This document shows positions 22,372 through 30,530 of a stretch of 60,256 nt of DNA, in pieces (within the stretch, counting starts at the first letter, position 1; each line of letters starts with the position of its first letter). Source of the stretch: an uncultured Acetatifactor sp. (GTDB lineage: Bacteria; Bacillota; Clostridia; Lachnospirales; Lachnospiraceae); assembly GCA_910585665.1 (NCBI GenBank), contig CAJUFI010000023.1, positions 1 to 60,256 of the forward strand, given 5' to 3'. Under the pieces are notes generated by a model that made no database searches, was not told the origin of the DNA, and saw nothing but the letters and a program-made list of their open reading frames with translations. A program made the position numbers and the translations under genes.

Positions 22372-22746
22372 TCATTCCGTCCCGTCAGGGGCAGATTCTT
22401 TCGTCCTCTCTTTGTCTTCCAGCCTGTATTTTCCGTAGGCGCTCTCCATATCCAGATGCACCTCCCTGAAAAACAGCACCAGCCATACCGCGAAAGCCCC
22501 TATGGCCACATAGCCGGAAATCCATCTGCTCCCTGCAGCCCCCAGCAGCATGACACCGCCCCACAGCCAGAAAGCGTTCCTCTGGTCCGCTGCCATCCGC
22601 TTCCTGTCATACCTGGCACGTTCCTCCTTTGACAGAAGGCTAAACCCGCTCAGCCAGTTTGCTCCATGCTCTCCGGCCAGGGCAAACAGAGAACCCAGCA
22701 ACAGAAACGCAGCCGCAAGTACCATGCACAGATAAAAACCTATCAT
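22372..22746 (-). CDS. DUF3784 family membrane protein
   Basis: 124 residues with three likely membrane helices (MIGFYLCMVLAAAFLLLGSL; FWLWGGVMLLGAAG; GYVAIGAFAVWLVLFF) and the cytosolic loop ANWLSGFSLLSKEERARYDR, the family mark. Function unknown. A GGGGAGG site supports this ATG; an ATG 69 nt upstream with a weaker site would add an acidic extension. Part of the PadR operon. Confidence 0.75.
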   Translation of the reverse strand: MIGFYLCMVLAAAFLLLGSLFALAGEHGANWLSGFSLLSKEERARYDRKRMAADQRNAFWLWGGVMLLGAAGSRWISGYVAIGAFAVWLVLFFREVHLDMESAYGKYRLEDKERTKESAPDGTE

Positions 22747-22873
22747 TACCGTATCCTCCCCGGTAGTTTCCTCCCCGGTATCATAAAACCCGGCATCCCC
22801 ATTTCCTACATCCATCCCTTCCTCTGACGCACCAATATGGCCTACAGCGCCTGTCCGGTCTATGCCGCCCTTC

Positions 22874-23524
22874 CTATCTCACATAAAAGCCGCTCAGCTC
22901 CATCTCCTGATCGTAAGTCAGAGTATAGGTCACGCTGACATTCTCATAGGAGGCATTTATCTGCGCGACCGCATAGTCTTTTCCCTTTTCCCTGATCTGG
23001 ACCATGTAAGCCGGGCCCACATTAAGGAGGGAGCCCCAGTCCTCGCCCACATATCCTTTGATGTCGTCCAGGGACATCTGCGCCAGCAAGTCCCGCAGTT
23101 CCTGGGACAGGTATGCGTCAAAGCCCTCTCTGTCCCCTTCGCTGAATACATTGATCACTTCCTTCGAACGGGCTTCTACCTGGCCAGAATCGAAGACAGT
23201 ACTGTCGTAGATATCCAGGTTCTTGGGAAGCCACCAGTAGAGGAACCCGACGGCCAGCGCCAGCACGCCAAGCACGCTTCCCAGAATCAAAAGCAATAGC
23301 CTGCGCTTCCTGGCCTTCCTTTCCCCGCTGCCCTCCAGGTTCTCGTTGAATTCCGCGGCCAGCGCCTTCGGGTCTCCCATCTCTGTCAGGATTTCCGTCA
23401 GCTGCCGCCCTTCGCTCAGCGCGATTTCTATATGGGAATCCAGCTGTCTCCTGATTTCCTTCTTTTTGGCTCCGGAGCACTGCAGATGTCCGGCGACGCA
23501 TTTGATATATTCCCGCTTCGTCAT
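22874..23524 (-). CDS. HAAS + DUF3887 signal/anchor protein
   Basis: 216 residues. The first ~70 (MTKREYIKCVAGHLQCSGAK, then QLDSHIEIALSEGRQLTEIL) look like the cytosolic HAAS/DUF1700 domain that follows PadR genes. One membrane helix follows (LLLLILGSVLGVLALAVGFL, ~95-115), then an extracellular DUF3887-type domain (DYAVAQINASYENVSVTYTL). It probably passes a surface signal to the PadR regulator or its partners; that role is inferred from context. The start is the ATG at 23522-23524. Confidence 0.75.
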   Translation of the reverse strand: MTKREYIKCVAGHLQCSGAKKKEIRRQLDSHIEIALSEGRQLTEILTEMGDPKALAAEFNENLEGSGERKARKRRLLLLILGSVLGVLALAVGFLYWWLPKNLDIYDSTVFDSGQVEARSKEVINVFSEGDREGFDAYLSQELRDLLAQMSLDDIKGYVGEDWGSLLNVGPAYMVQIREKGKDYAVAQINASYENVSVTYTLTYDQEMELSGFYVR

Positions 23525-23558
23525 ATCCCATTCATCCCTTTCCCACAAGCATCTCCCA

Positions 23559-23888
23559 TTACTTCTTTTCGTATTTATTCTGAATCGAGATTGTATACAC
23601 CGCCATGGCCACGATGGTCTCCAGCATAATCCCCAGAATGGAAATGACGGCACCGCCCGAGTTCTGCCAGAACAGAATCGGAAGTCCCAGAACCATGGCC
23701 ACAAGGCCGTACACGATGAAGAGCTTCCCCACCGCCCGGTTGTACCCTTTCACATCCTCCATGGGAAGAGGCCGCACATTTGACCAGAACCCCACTTCCT
23801 TCTTCGCGAAATGCGCCGCCACCCCCAGGCCTATGAAAAGAAGCCCTACAGCAATCCACAATAAAAACCCAACTATCCTATCTTCCAT
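23559..23888 (-). CDS. Small membrane protein of the PadR operon
   Basis: 109 residues with three hydrophobic segments (IVGFLLWIAVGLLFIGLGVA; LFIVYGLVAMVLGLPILF; VISILGIMLETIVAMAVYTI) and a loop with VGFWSNVRPLPMEDVKGYNR. The loop motif resembles DUF3784/SdpI-like proteins in this operon, so it may be a distant relative. AGGAGG lies before the ATG at 23886-23888. No further function can be given. Confidence 0.7.
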   Translation of the reverse strand: MEDRIVGFLLWIAVGLLFIGLGVAAHFAKKEVGFWSNVRPLPMEDVKGYNRAVGKLFIVYGLVAMVLGLPILFWQNSGGAVISILGIMLETIVAMAVYTISIQNKYEKK

Positions 23889-23953
23889 TTCCTGTCCTCC
23901 TGATTTTTCTTCCGCCATGGGCGCGGATGCTTCCAAAACCCTTTCCTGTGCTT

Positions 23954-24316
23954 TCAGGTGCATCCGTCTTCCGCCCCGGCCCTGCTTCCCAGAATCGCCT
24001 CCACGTTCCCGGAGAATGTCTGCCACAGTTCCTTCAGTTCCTCCAGAGTATCCCTTCCCTCCTCCGCCAGCTGGTAGTACTTTTTGGAGACTTCCTTTCC
24101 TTTGGGCTGGCTCCATCTGCTCACCACCAGCCCGTCGTCTTCCATCCGGTAGAGAATCGGATACAAGGTCCCCTCCTTTAAGAGGAACATGCCGCCGCTC
24201 TTCTCCTTCAGTTCGCAGATCAGCTGATAACCGTACTTCTCCTTTTCCGTAAGAAGCTGCAGCACCAGCATTTCCAGTACGCCCTTCTTCATCTGCTGCT
24301 CGTATTTCGGCTTCAA
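23954..24316 (-). CDS. PadR family transcriptional regulator
   Basis: 120 residues: winged helix with MKKGVLEMLVLQLLTEKEKY, then GYQLICELKEKSGGMFLLKEGTLYPILYRM (the PadR recognition region) and wing SQPKGKEVSKKYYQLAEEG, ending in a short dimer helix. The start is TTG at 24314-24316; the next ATG lacks a ribosome site. It is first of five genes, the others being membrane proteins, the usual PadR layout for envelope stress. The promoter at 24400-24428 and nearby dyads suggest autoregulation. Confidence 0.88.
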   Translation of the reverse strand: MKPKYEQQMKKGVLEMLVLQLLTEKEKYGYQLICELKEKSGGMFLLKEGTLYPILYRMEDDGLVVSRWSQPKGKEVSKKYYQLAEEGRDTLEELKELWQTFSGNVEAILGSRAGAEDGCT

Positions 24317-24399
24317 CCCATCACCATCCTTCTGCCGGGAATGTAAGAAGTGCCCAGGCTCCTTCTCGTTGATTGATAATATTTAGTATTGCTAATCAT

Positions 24400-24428
24400 A
24401 TATTATTACAATGGGAACGTTTTGTCAA
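24400..24428 (-). promoter_or_regulatory. Promoter of the PadR operon
   Basis: Minus strand TTGACA (24423-24428), a 17-bp spacer and TAATAT (24400-24405). A dyad ATTAGTATTGCTAAT-like piece (24382-24396) lies at the start site and could be the PadR operator. Confidence 0.7.
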
Positions 24429-24500
24429 CAGAAAAAAGAAGGTTTTCTGCTTTTGAAAAAATTAAGAAAATCCTGACAGGATTCTTTAGATTCGGAAGAT

Positions 24501-24583
24501 ATCATGGTATAATGTTCTTATTCGTGGCATGGAACGGCCGGATGGCCATCCATACCATGATTGCACTTTAATCATGGTATAAT
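24501..24583 (+). promoter_or_regulatory. Threefold ATCATGGTAT element before the 39-residue gene
   Basis: ATCATGGTATAAT occurs at 24501-24513 and 24571-24583, with the reverse complement ATACCATGAT at 24552-24561. Both direct copies contain TATAAT, so this may be a pair of promoters overlapped by an operator. No -35 box is convincing. Confidence 0.45.
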
Positions 24584-24663
24584 ACTGGCAGAATATCAAG
24601 GCACGACCTGTCCTGATTATCTGCATCATACCCGGACTACACAAGAAAATGGGAGGAAACACT

Positions 24664-24783
24664 ATGAAAAAAGGAATCTTGCTTGGATTGTTCCTGTTTG
24701 CGGCAGCTTATCTCATCTTATCCAAATGTATCAAAAACTCCACAAAATATATCCACATGGGCCCGGAGAGCGAGCAGCCCTGA
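24664..24783 (+). CDS. 39-residue membrane peptide
   Basis: A very short gene with good start signals: GGGAGG 7 nt before ATG, then MKKGILLGLFLFAAAYLILS and CIKNSTKYIHMGPESEQP, stop at 24781-24783. A single hydrophobic helix (residues 4-20) follows two lysines, so it is either a one-pass membrane peptide or a signal-like peptide. It lies alone on the plus strand, between the PadR promoter region and a convergent permease gene. No family recognised. Confidence 0.6.
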   Translation: MKKGILLGLFLFAAAYLILSKCIKNSTKYIHMGPESEQP

Positions 24784-24979
24784 CAGAGGGACCGGTTTCG
24801 CCCCTCCAATATCGGCGGCGTGCAAAAAGTCCGAATTCTCGTCCAGGAACTCCAAAAAGGGGAATGGCTCCGCCATTCCCCTTTCCATCTCTCCATGCCT
24901 TCCGACAGGACTTCCTCCTTCGCCCTCCGGCCCTGGAAACGCTTCATTTCTTTCCTCAGTTGTATTGCTTTCCTCTACT

Positions 24980-26215
24980 TCATTTCTTCCCTCTTTTTCC
25001 GCGCTTCCCATCCGGCTTCCCGGCGCTTTCCCTCTCCTGGGCCCCGTCCCGGAAAGTCTCCTCGTATTTGTCCGTATCCGTGGGCAGCCCCTGCTTTCCC
25101 AGGGAATATTCCGCCAGCCGCTTCACGATATAATACAGCGTGGCGAACAAGGGCACTCCCACGATCATCCCCAGGAACCCCATCAGCTTCCCGAACAGCA
25201 GCATGGCCACCGTCACATAGAGGGCCGACAGGCCTGTAGAATTCCCCAGAATCCGGGGGCCGATGATGTTCCCGTCCACCTGCTGCAGGATAATGACGAA
25301 CACGATGAACACCAGGCACTTGGCCGGCGAGACCAACAGCAACAGAAAGGCGCTGGGAACGGCTCCGATGAAAGGGCCGAACATGGGGATGATGTTCGTC
25401 ACCCCCACAATGACGCTGATCAGCAGCCCATACGGTATCTTTAGAAGACTCAGGCACACGAAACAGATGATTCCCACAATCAGGGAATCCACCAGCTTCC
25501 CGGAGATGAATCCGTTGAAGATGCGGTTCGTCTGCACAAGGGCTTCCGACACGGCCCCGTTGAAGCGCTCGTTTCTGCTGACAGCATAGAAAAGCTTCCG
25601 GCACTGGCCCAGGTAATGCTCCCGGCCAAGCAGCAGATAAATCGTCACCACGATGGAAATCACCAGGTTCACGATGGCAGAGCCGATGGAAAGAAGGCTG
25701 TTCGCCACTGTGGACACCGTGGAGAACAGATTCGTCCGAATCCACGACACCAGAGAGGTCTCGGCGGACTCAATCATCTGCATCACAGCGGCCGCGGCTT
25801 CATTGTCCGACTCCAGATAGCTGTTGAGCCTGTCCAGCTGCGTCTCCAGCATCTTCGGCAGATCCCTCACCAGCCCGCTGACGCTGTCCACCAGCTGCGG
25901 CAGAATCAGGGCGCAGAACAGCACCAGCACCCCCAGGGCCAAAAGCACCGTGACCAGCACGCACACAGGCCTGGCGAACCTGGCCAGCCCTTTCACCCTC
26001 TTGACCTGTCTCTCCAGAGCCTTCTCCACCGGGCACAGCACATAGGCCAGCACAATCCCCGCCAGCAGCGGCTGCAGCGCCGACAGAATCACTGCCCCGA
26101 AATCCAGAATCTCCTGAAACCGGAACAGCAGAAAGAAAAAAGCTATCGTGGCAGAAAGGCTGGCAAAAATCATGATGCCCTGCTTCCGGTAGTTTCTATT
26201 TTGATTTTGGTCCAT
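24980..26215 (-). CDS. AI-2E family permease (YtvI/PerM type)
   Basis: 411 residues, a polytopic membrane protein with about eight helices: two at the N-terminus (GIMIFASLSATIAFFFLLFR and PLLAGIVLAYVLCPVEKALE), a long soluble/coiled loop, then PFIGAVPSAFLLLLVSP and GNIIGPRILGNSTGLSALYV, the family signature. Members export small molecules or ions; the substrate is unknown. The start was set at MDQNQNRNYR with GGGGAGG upstream; the longer frame overlaps the neighbouring gene. The C-terminal tail is charged (KRGKRGKK). Confidence 0.87.
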   Translation of the reverse strand: MDQNQNRNYRKQGIMIFASLSATIAFFFLLFRFQEILDFGAVILSALQPLLAGIVLAYVLCPVEKALERQVKRVKGLARFARPVCVLVTVLLALGVLVLFCALILPQLVDSVSGLVRDLPKMLETQLDRLNSYLESDNEAAAAVMQMIESAETSLVSWIRTNLFSTVSTVANSLLSIGSAIVNLVISIVVTIYLLLGREHYLGQCRKLFYAVSRNERFNGAVSEALVQTNRIFNGFISGKLVDSLIVGIICFVCLSLLKIPYGLLISVIVGVTNIIPMFGPFIGAVPSAFLLLLVSPAKCLVFIVFVIILQQVDGNIIGPRILGNSTGLSALYVTVAMLLFGKLMGFLGMIVGVPLFATLYYIVKRLAEYSLGKQGLPTDTDKYEETFRDGAQERESAGKPDGKRGKRGKK

Positions 26216-26229
26216 TGCGCTCTCCTCCC

Positions 26230-26955
26230 CTACGGCCGCCCTTTCTGACAATTCGCCGTACTTCTGTCCTCCCTGTTCTCGCCCTGAAACGGGCTGGCAG
26301 CCATTGTCCTTATCCTGTCCTTTGTCTTCAGAAAAAAGCACTCTCCCTCGTACAGGCCCTTTTCACAAAGCTGCTCCAGAACCGCCGTCATGGAGACATT
26401 CAGCCGGTGATATACCCGCCGTCCTTCCCAGGGCAGACCTGTAATATATTCCTGCGCCTTCTCGTCCAATGCCCCCAGCAGACATTCATATCCCGGCAAA
26501 TCCGCTCTGGCCGTCACCCCGAAGTCACAGGACGCGTAGGAATCCTCTTCGCCGTTTTCCTCCAGCTTCGCTCTCAGGATGGCCAAAAACCTTTGTGCAT
26601 CCGGCTTCTGTCCGACCAAGAAGCTGCTGGTTTTCCAGCACGCCACGGCAAGCGTCTCATCCCGCTTCACCACCCGCCGGAATGTGGCCTTGCCATATCT
26701 GTCATATTCTTTCACATAGGCGGCTTCTTCCTTATGCCCGCCGCTGCCGGGCTCCTGCCGCAGAATCACCCCGGACACAGTCAGATGTTCCCACACCGCC
26801 TGGCGCACTTTTTCATAGGGAGCCGGGAAATCCAACCGCTCCGCAATCTGCTTCACCGTATACCCCAGATCCGCCAGATGGCGGATGGCGCCCCCGTTGG
26901 CGGCCTCCTGGGTGAAATTGGCCAACGCCTCCTGAAAATACCGATTCCCTTCCAT
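26230..26955 (-). CDS. Conserved hypothetical protein, helix-turn-helix-like N-terminus
   Basis: 241 residues, soluble. The N-terminal part (AIRHLADLGYTVKQIAERLD, then FPAPYEKVRQAVWEHL) reads like a winged-helix or HTH segment, and the rest has RFLAILRAKLEENGEEDSYA and GYECLLGALDEKAQEYITGL. I recognise no named family. The chosen ATG (26953-26955) has only AGGA at a long distance; the frame opens 66 nt earlier over promoter-like sequence. It lies 14 nt upstream of the permease gene and so is cotranscribed with it, perhaps as its regulator. Confidence 0.6.
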   Translation of the reverse strand: MEGNRYFQEALANFTQEAANGGAIRHLADLGYTVKQIAERLDFPAPYEKVRQAVWEHLTVSGVILRQEPGSGGHKEEAAYVKEYDRYGKATFRRVVKRDETLAVACWKTSSFLVGQKPDAQRFLAILRAKLEENGEEDSYASCDFGVTARADLPGYECLLGALDEKAQEYITGLPWEGRRVYHRLNVSMTAVLEQLCEKGLYEGECFFLKTKDRIRTMAASPFQGENREDRSTANCQKGRP

Positions 26956-27044
26956 ATCCAAGCAACACTTTCCTGATCCGTCTATTTCTTTGATTATGTC
27001 ATATAATGGCGGAATATGCAATGCCTTTTCACAGAAGAATAGGC

Positions 27045-27073
27045 TTGCATTTTGCCTGAATAGCGAGTAGAAT
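27045..27073 (+). promoter_or_regulatory. Promoter of the OFA transporter gene
   Basis: TTGCAT (27045-27050), a 17-bp spacer and TAGAAT (27068-27073). Confidence 0.6.
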
Positions 27074-27138
27074 ATTATGCGATGACATATAATAATCTAT
27101 TTGTCGTACGAAAAAAGCAAAAGGAAACGAGGTACATC

Positions 27139-28440
27139 ATGAAAAACAATCAGAACAAATGGTTGAGCGCCGCCATCCCCGCGCTGCTCCTCCATTGCAG
27201 CATCGGAACAGTCTACTGCTGGTCCATCTTCAGTCAGGAAATCGCTGACTATATCGGCTTCTCCAAGGGCGCTACGGAGTGGGCGTTCAGCTTCGCCATC
27301 TTCTTCCTTGGAATGTCCGCCGCCTTCCTGGGCAACATCGTGGAGAAGGACATCCACAAGTCCTCCCTCATCGCTTCCATCTGCTTTGCCTGCGGCATGG
27401 CAGGAACCGGTTTCTTCATTTATTACGGCGGCACCCATCAGCACAGCCCGCTGGCGCTGATCGGCATCTATGTATGCTATGGCTTCATCATGGGCATCGG
27501 CCTTGGGACGGGCTATCTGTCCCCGGTCAAGACCCTGATGCTCTGGTTCGAGGACAGGAAGGGCCTTGCCACAGGCCTGGCAGTGGCCGGCTTCGGCGCG
27601 GCGAAGGCAATCGCCAGCCCTATCATGCAGGCCATGCTGGACAATCTGGGCGACGGCGGCATCTACAAGATGTTCCTGATCCTGGCAGTCGTCTATTTCC
27701 TCATGATGTTCGCAGGCCATCTGCTGCTGAAGAAGCCCTCTACCTGGCATGAGCCCCAGAAGGCCGAAAAGGGCAAGGGCATGATGGACGTGATCAAATC
27801 CAGGCCTGTCACCAACTACATAGGCATCTGGCTGATGTTCTATATCAACATCACCTGCGGCCTGGCGCTGATCTCCCAGGAGAAGATGATCGTGAAGTGC
27901 ATCGGCCTGGCCGGCGCGGCAGGCATCATCTCCACCGTATCCGCCATCTTCAACGCTGGCGGCCGCCTTGGCTTCTCCGCCTGGGCAGACACCATGAAGG
28001 ACAGGAACACCATTTATAAGCTGATATTCATCCTGTCCATCGCATTCACGGCCATCACGATCGTCACCGGCGGCATCAAGAACGGCGAGGGCAACATGGC
28101 TTTGGTGGTTCTGGTCCTGGGACTGATATTTGTAGTCAACGCTGGCTACGGCGGCGGCTTCTCCAACGTGCCCACGCTGCTCTCCGACCATTACGGGATG
28201 GGCAATATCAGCGCCATCCACGGACTGACCCTTTCCGCATGGGCGATTGCCGGGCTCACCGGCAACCAGATGGCCAACTGGATCGTGGACCACACCGGCG
28301 AGTTCATGGAAGTGCACGGCGTCAGCGTCAATCCCGCCGGATACCAGAACGTGCTGTATGTCACCATCGTGCTGTATATCCTGGCGCTGCTGATCAGCTT
28401 CTTCCTGGTACGCCCTCCGAAGGAAGCGAACACAAAATAA
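27139..28440 (+). CDS. OFA family major facilitator (oxalate/formate antiporter-like)
   Basis: 433 residues with twelve predicted membrane helices. The start KWLSAAIPALLLHCSIGTVY and the motif GIGLGTGYLSPVKTLMLWFE, followed by DRKGLATGLAVAGFGAAKAI, are the marks of the OFA branch. Such carriers exchange monocarboxylates (formate, oxalate, pyruvate or lactate); which one cannot be read. GAGGT lies 6 nt before the ATG. Single gene with its own promoter and the shared terminator at 28445-28490. Confidence 0.88.
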   Translation: MKNNQNKWLSAAIPALLLHCSIGTVYCWSIFSQEIADYIGFSKGATEWAFSFAIFFLGMSAAFLGNIVEKDIHKSSLIASICFACGMAGTGFFIYYGGTHQHSPLALIGIYVCYGFIMGIGLGTGYLSPVKTLMLWFEDRKGLATGLAVAGFGAAKAIASPIMQAMLDNLGDGGIYKMFLILAVVYFLMMFAGHLLLKKPSTWHEPQKAEKGKGMMDVIKSRPVTNYIGIWLMFYINITCGLALISQEKMIVKCIGLAGAAGIISTVSAIFNAGGRLGFSAWADTMKDRNTIYKLIFILSIAFTAITIVTGGIKNGEGNMALVVLVLGLIFVVNAGYGGGFSNVPTLLSDHYGMGNISAIHGLTLSAWAIAGLTGNQMANWIVDHTGEFMEVHGVSVNPAGYQNVLYVTIVLYILALLISFFLVRPPKEANTK

Positions 28441-28444
28441 CGTT

Positions 28445-28490
28445 AAAAAGCCCCTGTGTCCGGTCTGCGTGCCCGGATACAGGGGTTTTT
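28445..28490. terminator. Bidirectional terminator between the OFA gene and sodA
   Basis: Arms CCCCTGT..TCCGG and CCGGA..ACAGGGG, with AAAAAG on one side and a T run on the other. It serves both convergent genes. Confidence 0.88.
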
Positions 28491-29126
28491 TCAGGCTGTG
28501 GCAAGGCAGTCCTCGTACCGCTTCCCCGCCTTGCGCCAGTTGATCAGGCCGAACCAGCCCTCCACATAGTCGGCGCGCCTGTTCTGGTATTGGAGATAGT
28601 AGGCATGCTCCCACACGTCTATCAACAGGATGGGGACATATTTCTCCAAATCCGGCACATCCTGGTTGGCGGTCTGCACAATGGACAGCTTTCCGTCCCT
28701 GTCGGACACCAGCCAGGCCCAGCCGGAGCCGAACTTGCTCACCGCCGCCTGCTTCATCTGCTCCTTCCACTGTCTGTAGGAGCCGAAATCCCTGTCGATG
28801 GCCTCCGCCAGGGCCCCCGAGGGCTCCTGTCCCACGGCCCCTTTCATGGAGTCGAAATACATCTCATGGTTGTAGACCCCGCCGCCATTGTTGCGCACTG
28901 CCGTCTGTATGGCATCCGGCAGCCCGCTGATATCCGACAGCAGCTCCACCAGGCTCTTCTTCTGCTGCTCCGGATAATCCGCCAGCGCATTGTTCAGGTT
29001 GTCCACATAGGTCTTGTAATGCTTGTCGTGGTGGAACGTCAGCGTCTCCTCGTCCAGCACAGGGACCAGGGCATCATACTCATAGGGCAAAGGACGGACT
29101 ACAAAAGGATAGATTTCCGCTTTCAT
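28491..29126 (-). CDS. sodA: Superoxide dismutase (Fe/Mn)
   Basis: 211 residues. The N-terminal hairpin domain (LPYEYDALVPVLDEETLTFH, then HDKHYKTYVDNLNNAL) gives the first His ligand; GGVYNHEMYF gives the second; DVWEHAYYLQYQNRRADYVE supplies the last Asp and His. All four metal ligands are present. It removes superoxide, giving an anaerobe some oxygen tolerance. Fe or Mn preference cannot be read reliably. GAGGT precedes the ATG. Confidence 0.94.
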   Translation of the reverse strand: MKAEIYPFVVRPLPYEYDALVPVLDEETLTFHHDKHYKTYVDNLNNALADYPEQQKKSLVELLSDISGLPDAIQTAVRNNGGGVYNHEMYFDSMKGAVGQEPSGALAEAIDRDFGSYRQWKEQMKQAAVSKFGSGWAWLVSDRDGKLSIVQTANQDVPDLEKYVPILLIDVWEHAYYLQYQNRRADYVEGWFGLINWRKAGKRYEDCLATA

Positions 29127-29271
29127 ATATTACCTCACAATCTGCCATTCAGGCATTTTTCAGGGGGCTCTGCCGCTCCGTGGGAACAGTTCGGCCCGGA
29201 AAGTTAACAGTTCTCTGAAAAGTATATGTAAATTTATCCCAATTATACAGCATGCCGCCTGAAATTGCGTT

Positions 29272-30141
29272 TCATTTTTCCCGAAGGTCCCCGTCTTCGG
29301 GCGTCAGCAGGCTGCTGTGCTCCCTTCGGTAAGAGGAGGGGGATATCCCGCACTCTTTCCTGAAAAAGCCGGAAAAATGCCGGTAGTCCATGAATCCCAG
29401 GTAATCCGAGATCTCCTGTATGGACATCACCGTGCGCTCCAGCAGGGACTGAGAGAGAGCCAGCCGCAGCTTCAGGTAATAGCGGTAAGGCGTGATGGAA
29501 TAGGTCTCCTTGAACAGATGGATGGCCCTGGAGCGGGACAGCGGGACGCATTCGGCTATGTCATCGATGGTCAGGGGACGGGACGCGTTCTGCTCGATAA
29601 AGTTCCTCATGGTAAGGGCCCTGGACTGACAGGAGGCCTCACTGCCCAGGAAGCCGGACAACGCCTGGATATACCGGTGCAGAAGGAGCTCCAGCTCACT
29701 GCCTGAGCGGACCGGCTCTTTTTCGATGGCATGCAGGATGGCATAGAGGTAGCTTTCGTCACCAAAGGCTGCTATCTTCAGGACATTGCCCAGTTGGTAG
29801 TCGGAAAGCAGATGGCCCACCAGGCTGCCGCCTACATTGAACCACACTTTTGTCCAGGGATCCTTGCTGTCCGCATAGTAGTGATGGCTCCTGCCTGGCT
29901 GGAGAATGTAGGCGTCCCCTGCAGTGACGGTGACGCTCTCTTTGTCCTGGCGGACATGGCCGGTGCCGGAGAGGACGTATTCGAACACGTAGCAGTCCGC
30001 CCGGGGACGATAGATTTCATAGGAGGGGTCGGGGTAGGTGACGCCTGCCAGGCCGGGGACAAAGCAGGCGGAGGCCTGTCCGGTGTAGATGGCGTACTCT
30101 TCTCTTTTCCCCTGGTGGCAGATTTGCTGTCCGTCGGACAT
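29272..30141 (-). CDS. AraC family transcriptional regulator
   Basis: 289 residues. N-terminal cupin-like effector domain (YVLSGTGHVRQDKESVTVTA, then GDAYILQPGRSHHYYADS), a linker, and the two-HTH AraC domain at the C-terminus (IDDIAECVPLSRSRAIHLFK and SIQEISDYLGFMDYRHFSGF, then FRKECGISPSSYR). It is divergent from the GH2 gene at 30531 and is likely to respond to a sugar and activate it. A copy of the 40-bp repeat ends 13 nt before the ATG, and its end includes the ribosome site. Confidence 0.9.
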   Translation of the reverse strand: MSDGQQICHQGKREEYAIYTGQASACFVPGLAGVTYPDPSYEIYRPRADCYVFEYVLSGTGHVRQDKESVTVTAGDAYILQPGRSHHYYADSKDPWTKVWFNVGGSLVGHLLSDYQLGNVLKIAAFGDESYLYAILHAIEKEPVRSGSELELLLHRYIQALSGFLGSEASCQSRALTMRNFIEQNASRPLTIDDIAECVPLSRSRAIHLFKETYSITPYRYYLKLRLALSQSLLERTVMSIQEISDYLGFMDYRHFSGFFRKECGISPSSYRREHSSLLTPEDGDLREK

Positions 30142-30154
30142 GATATATTTCTCC

Positions 30155-30194
30155 TGTTCCAGCTGTGCATCTCTTCCGCCCAGCGCCCGGCCAT
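30155..30194 (-). repeat. 40-bp start-site repeat, copy 4 (before the AraC gene)
   Basis: A diverged copy, minus strand; it reads M-A-G-R-W-A-E-E-M-H-S-W-N. It ends 13 nt upstream of the AraC start, with GGAGA between. Confidence 0.65.
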
Positions 30195-30530
30195 AGGTAA
30201 AAATTTCCGGTCACAGGCAGAAATTTGCACGGCAAGTTTTTGCGGCAATCCCTAAATGGGCTGTCGGCTTTTCCTGACCGGTTCATTATATCACATTCCT
30301 TTTCCATTTGCCACACAAATCAGACAGCGGGATGCGGAAAGGATGCGGGAACGCCTTTTTCCGATAGGCGGCATCCGGCAGCACTATTTTGTACATTTCC
30401 GCAATTAATTTCCATGGGAAAGATGACGCTGCGGGTTTATACTGGTTCTTGAAGCAGATGACCGGCCGGACAGACGATATGCCGGCAGAATCATAGAAAA
30501 CGGACATGGATAGCAAAAAGGAGGTTCACA
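30195..30530. other. Divergent control region of the AraC and GH2 genes
   Basis: 336 bp. On the minus strand TATAAT (30285-30290) in the context TGTGATATAAT is a good extended -10 for the AraC gene, though its -35 is weak. On the plus strand TTTATACTGG near 30434 could be the -10 for the GH2 gene. A GCAAATTTCTGCC piece faces GGAAATTTTT near 30215. AraC sites could not be pinned down. Confidence 0.4.

Noticed and set aside
27097..28770. Minus-strand frame of about 557 codons across the OFA gene
   Set aside because: Antisense to a transporter with well-known motifs; composition is that of a shadow frame and it runs into sodA.
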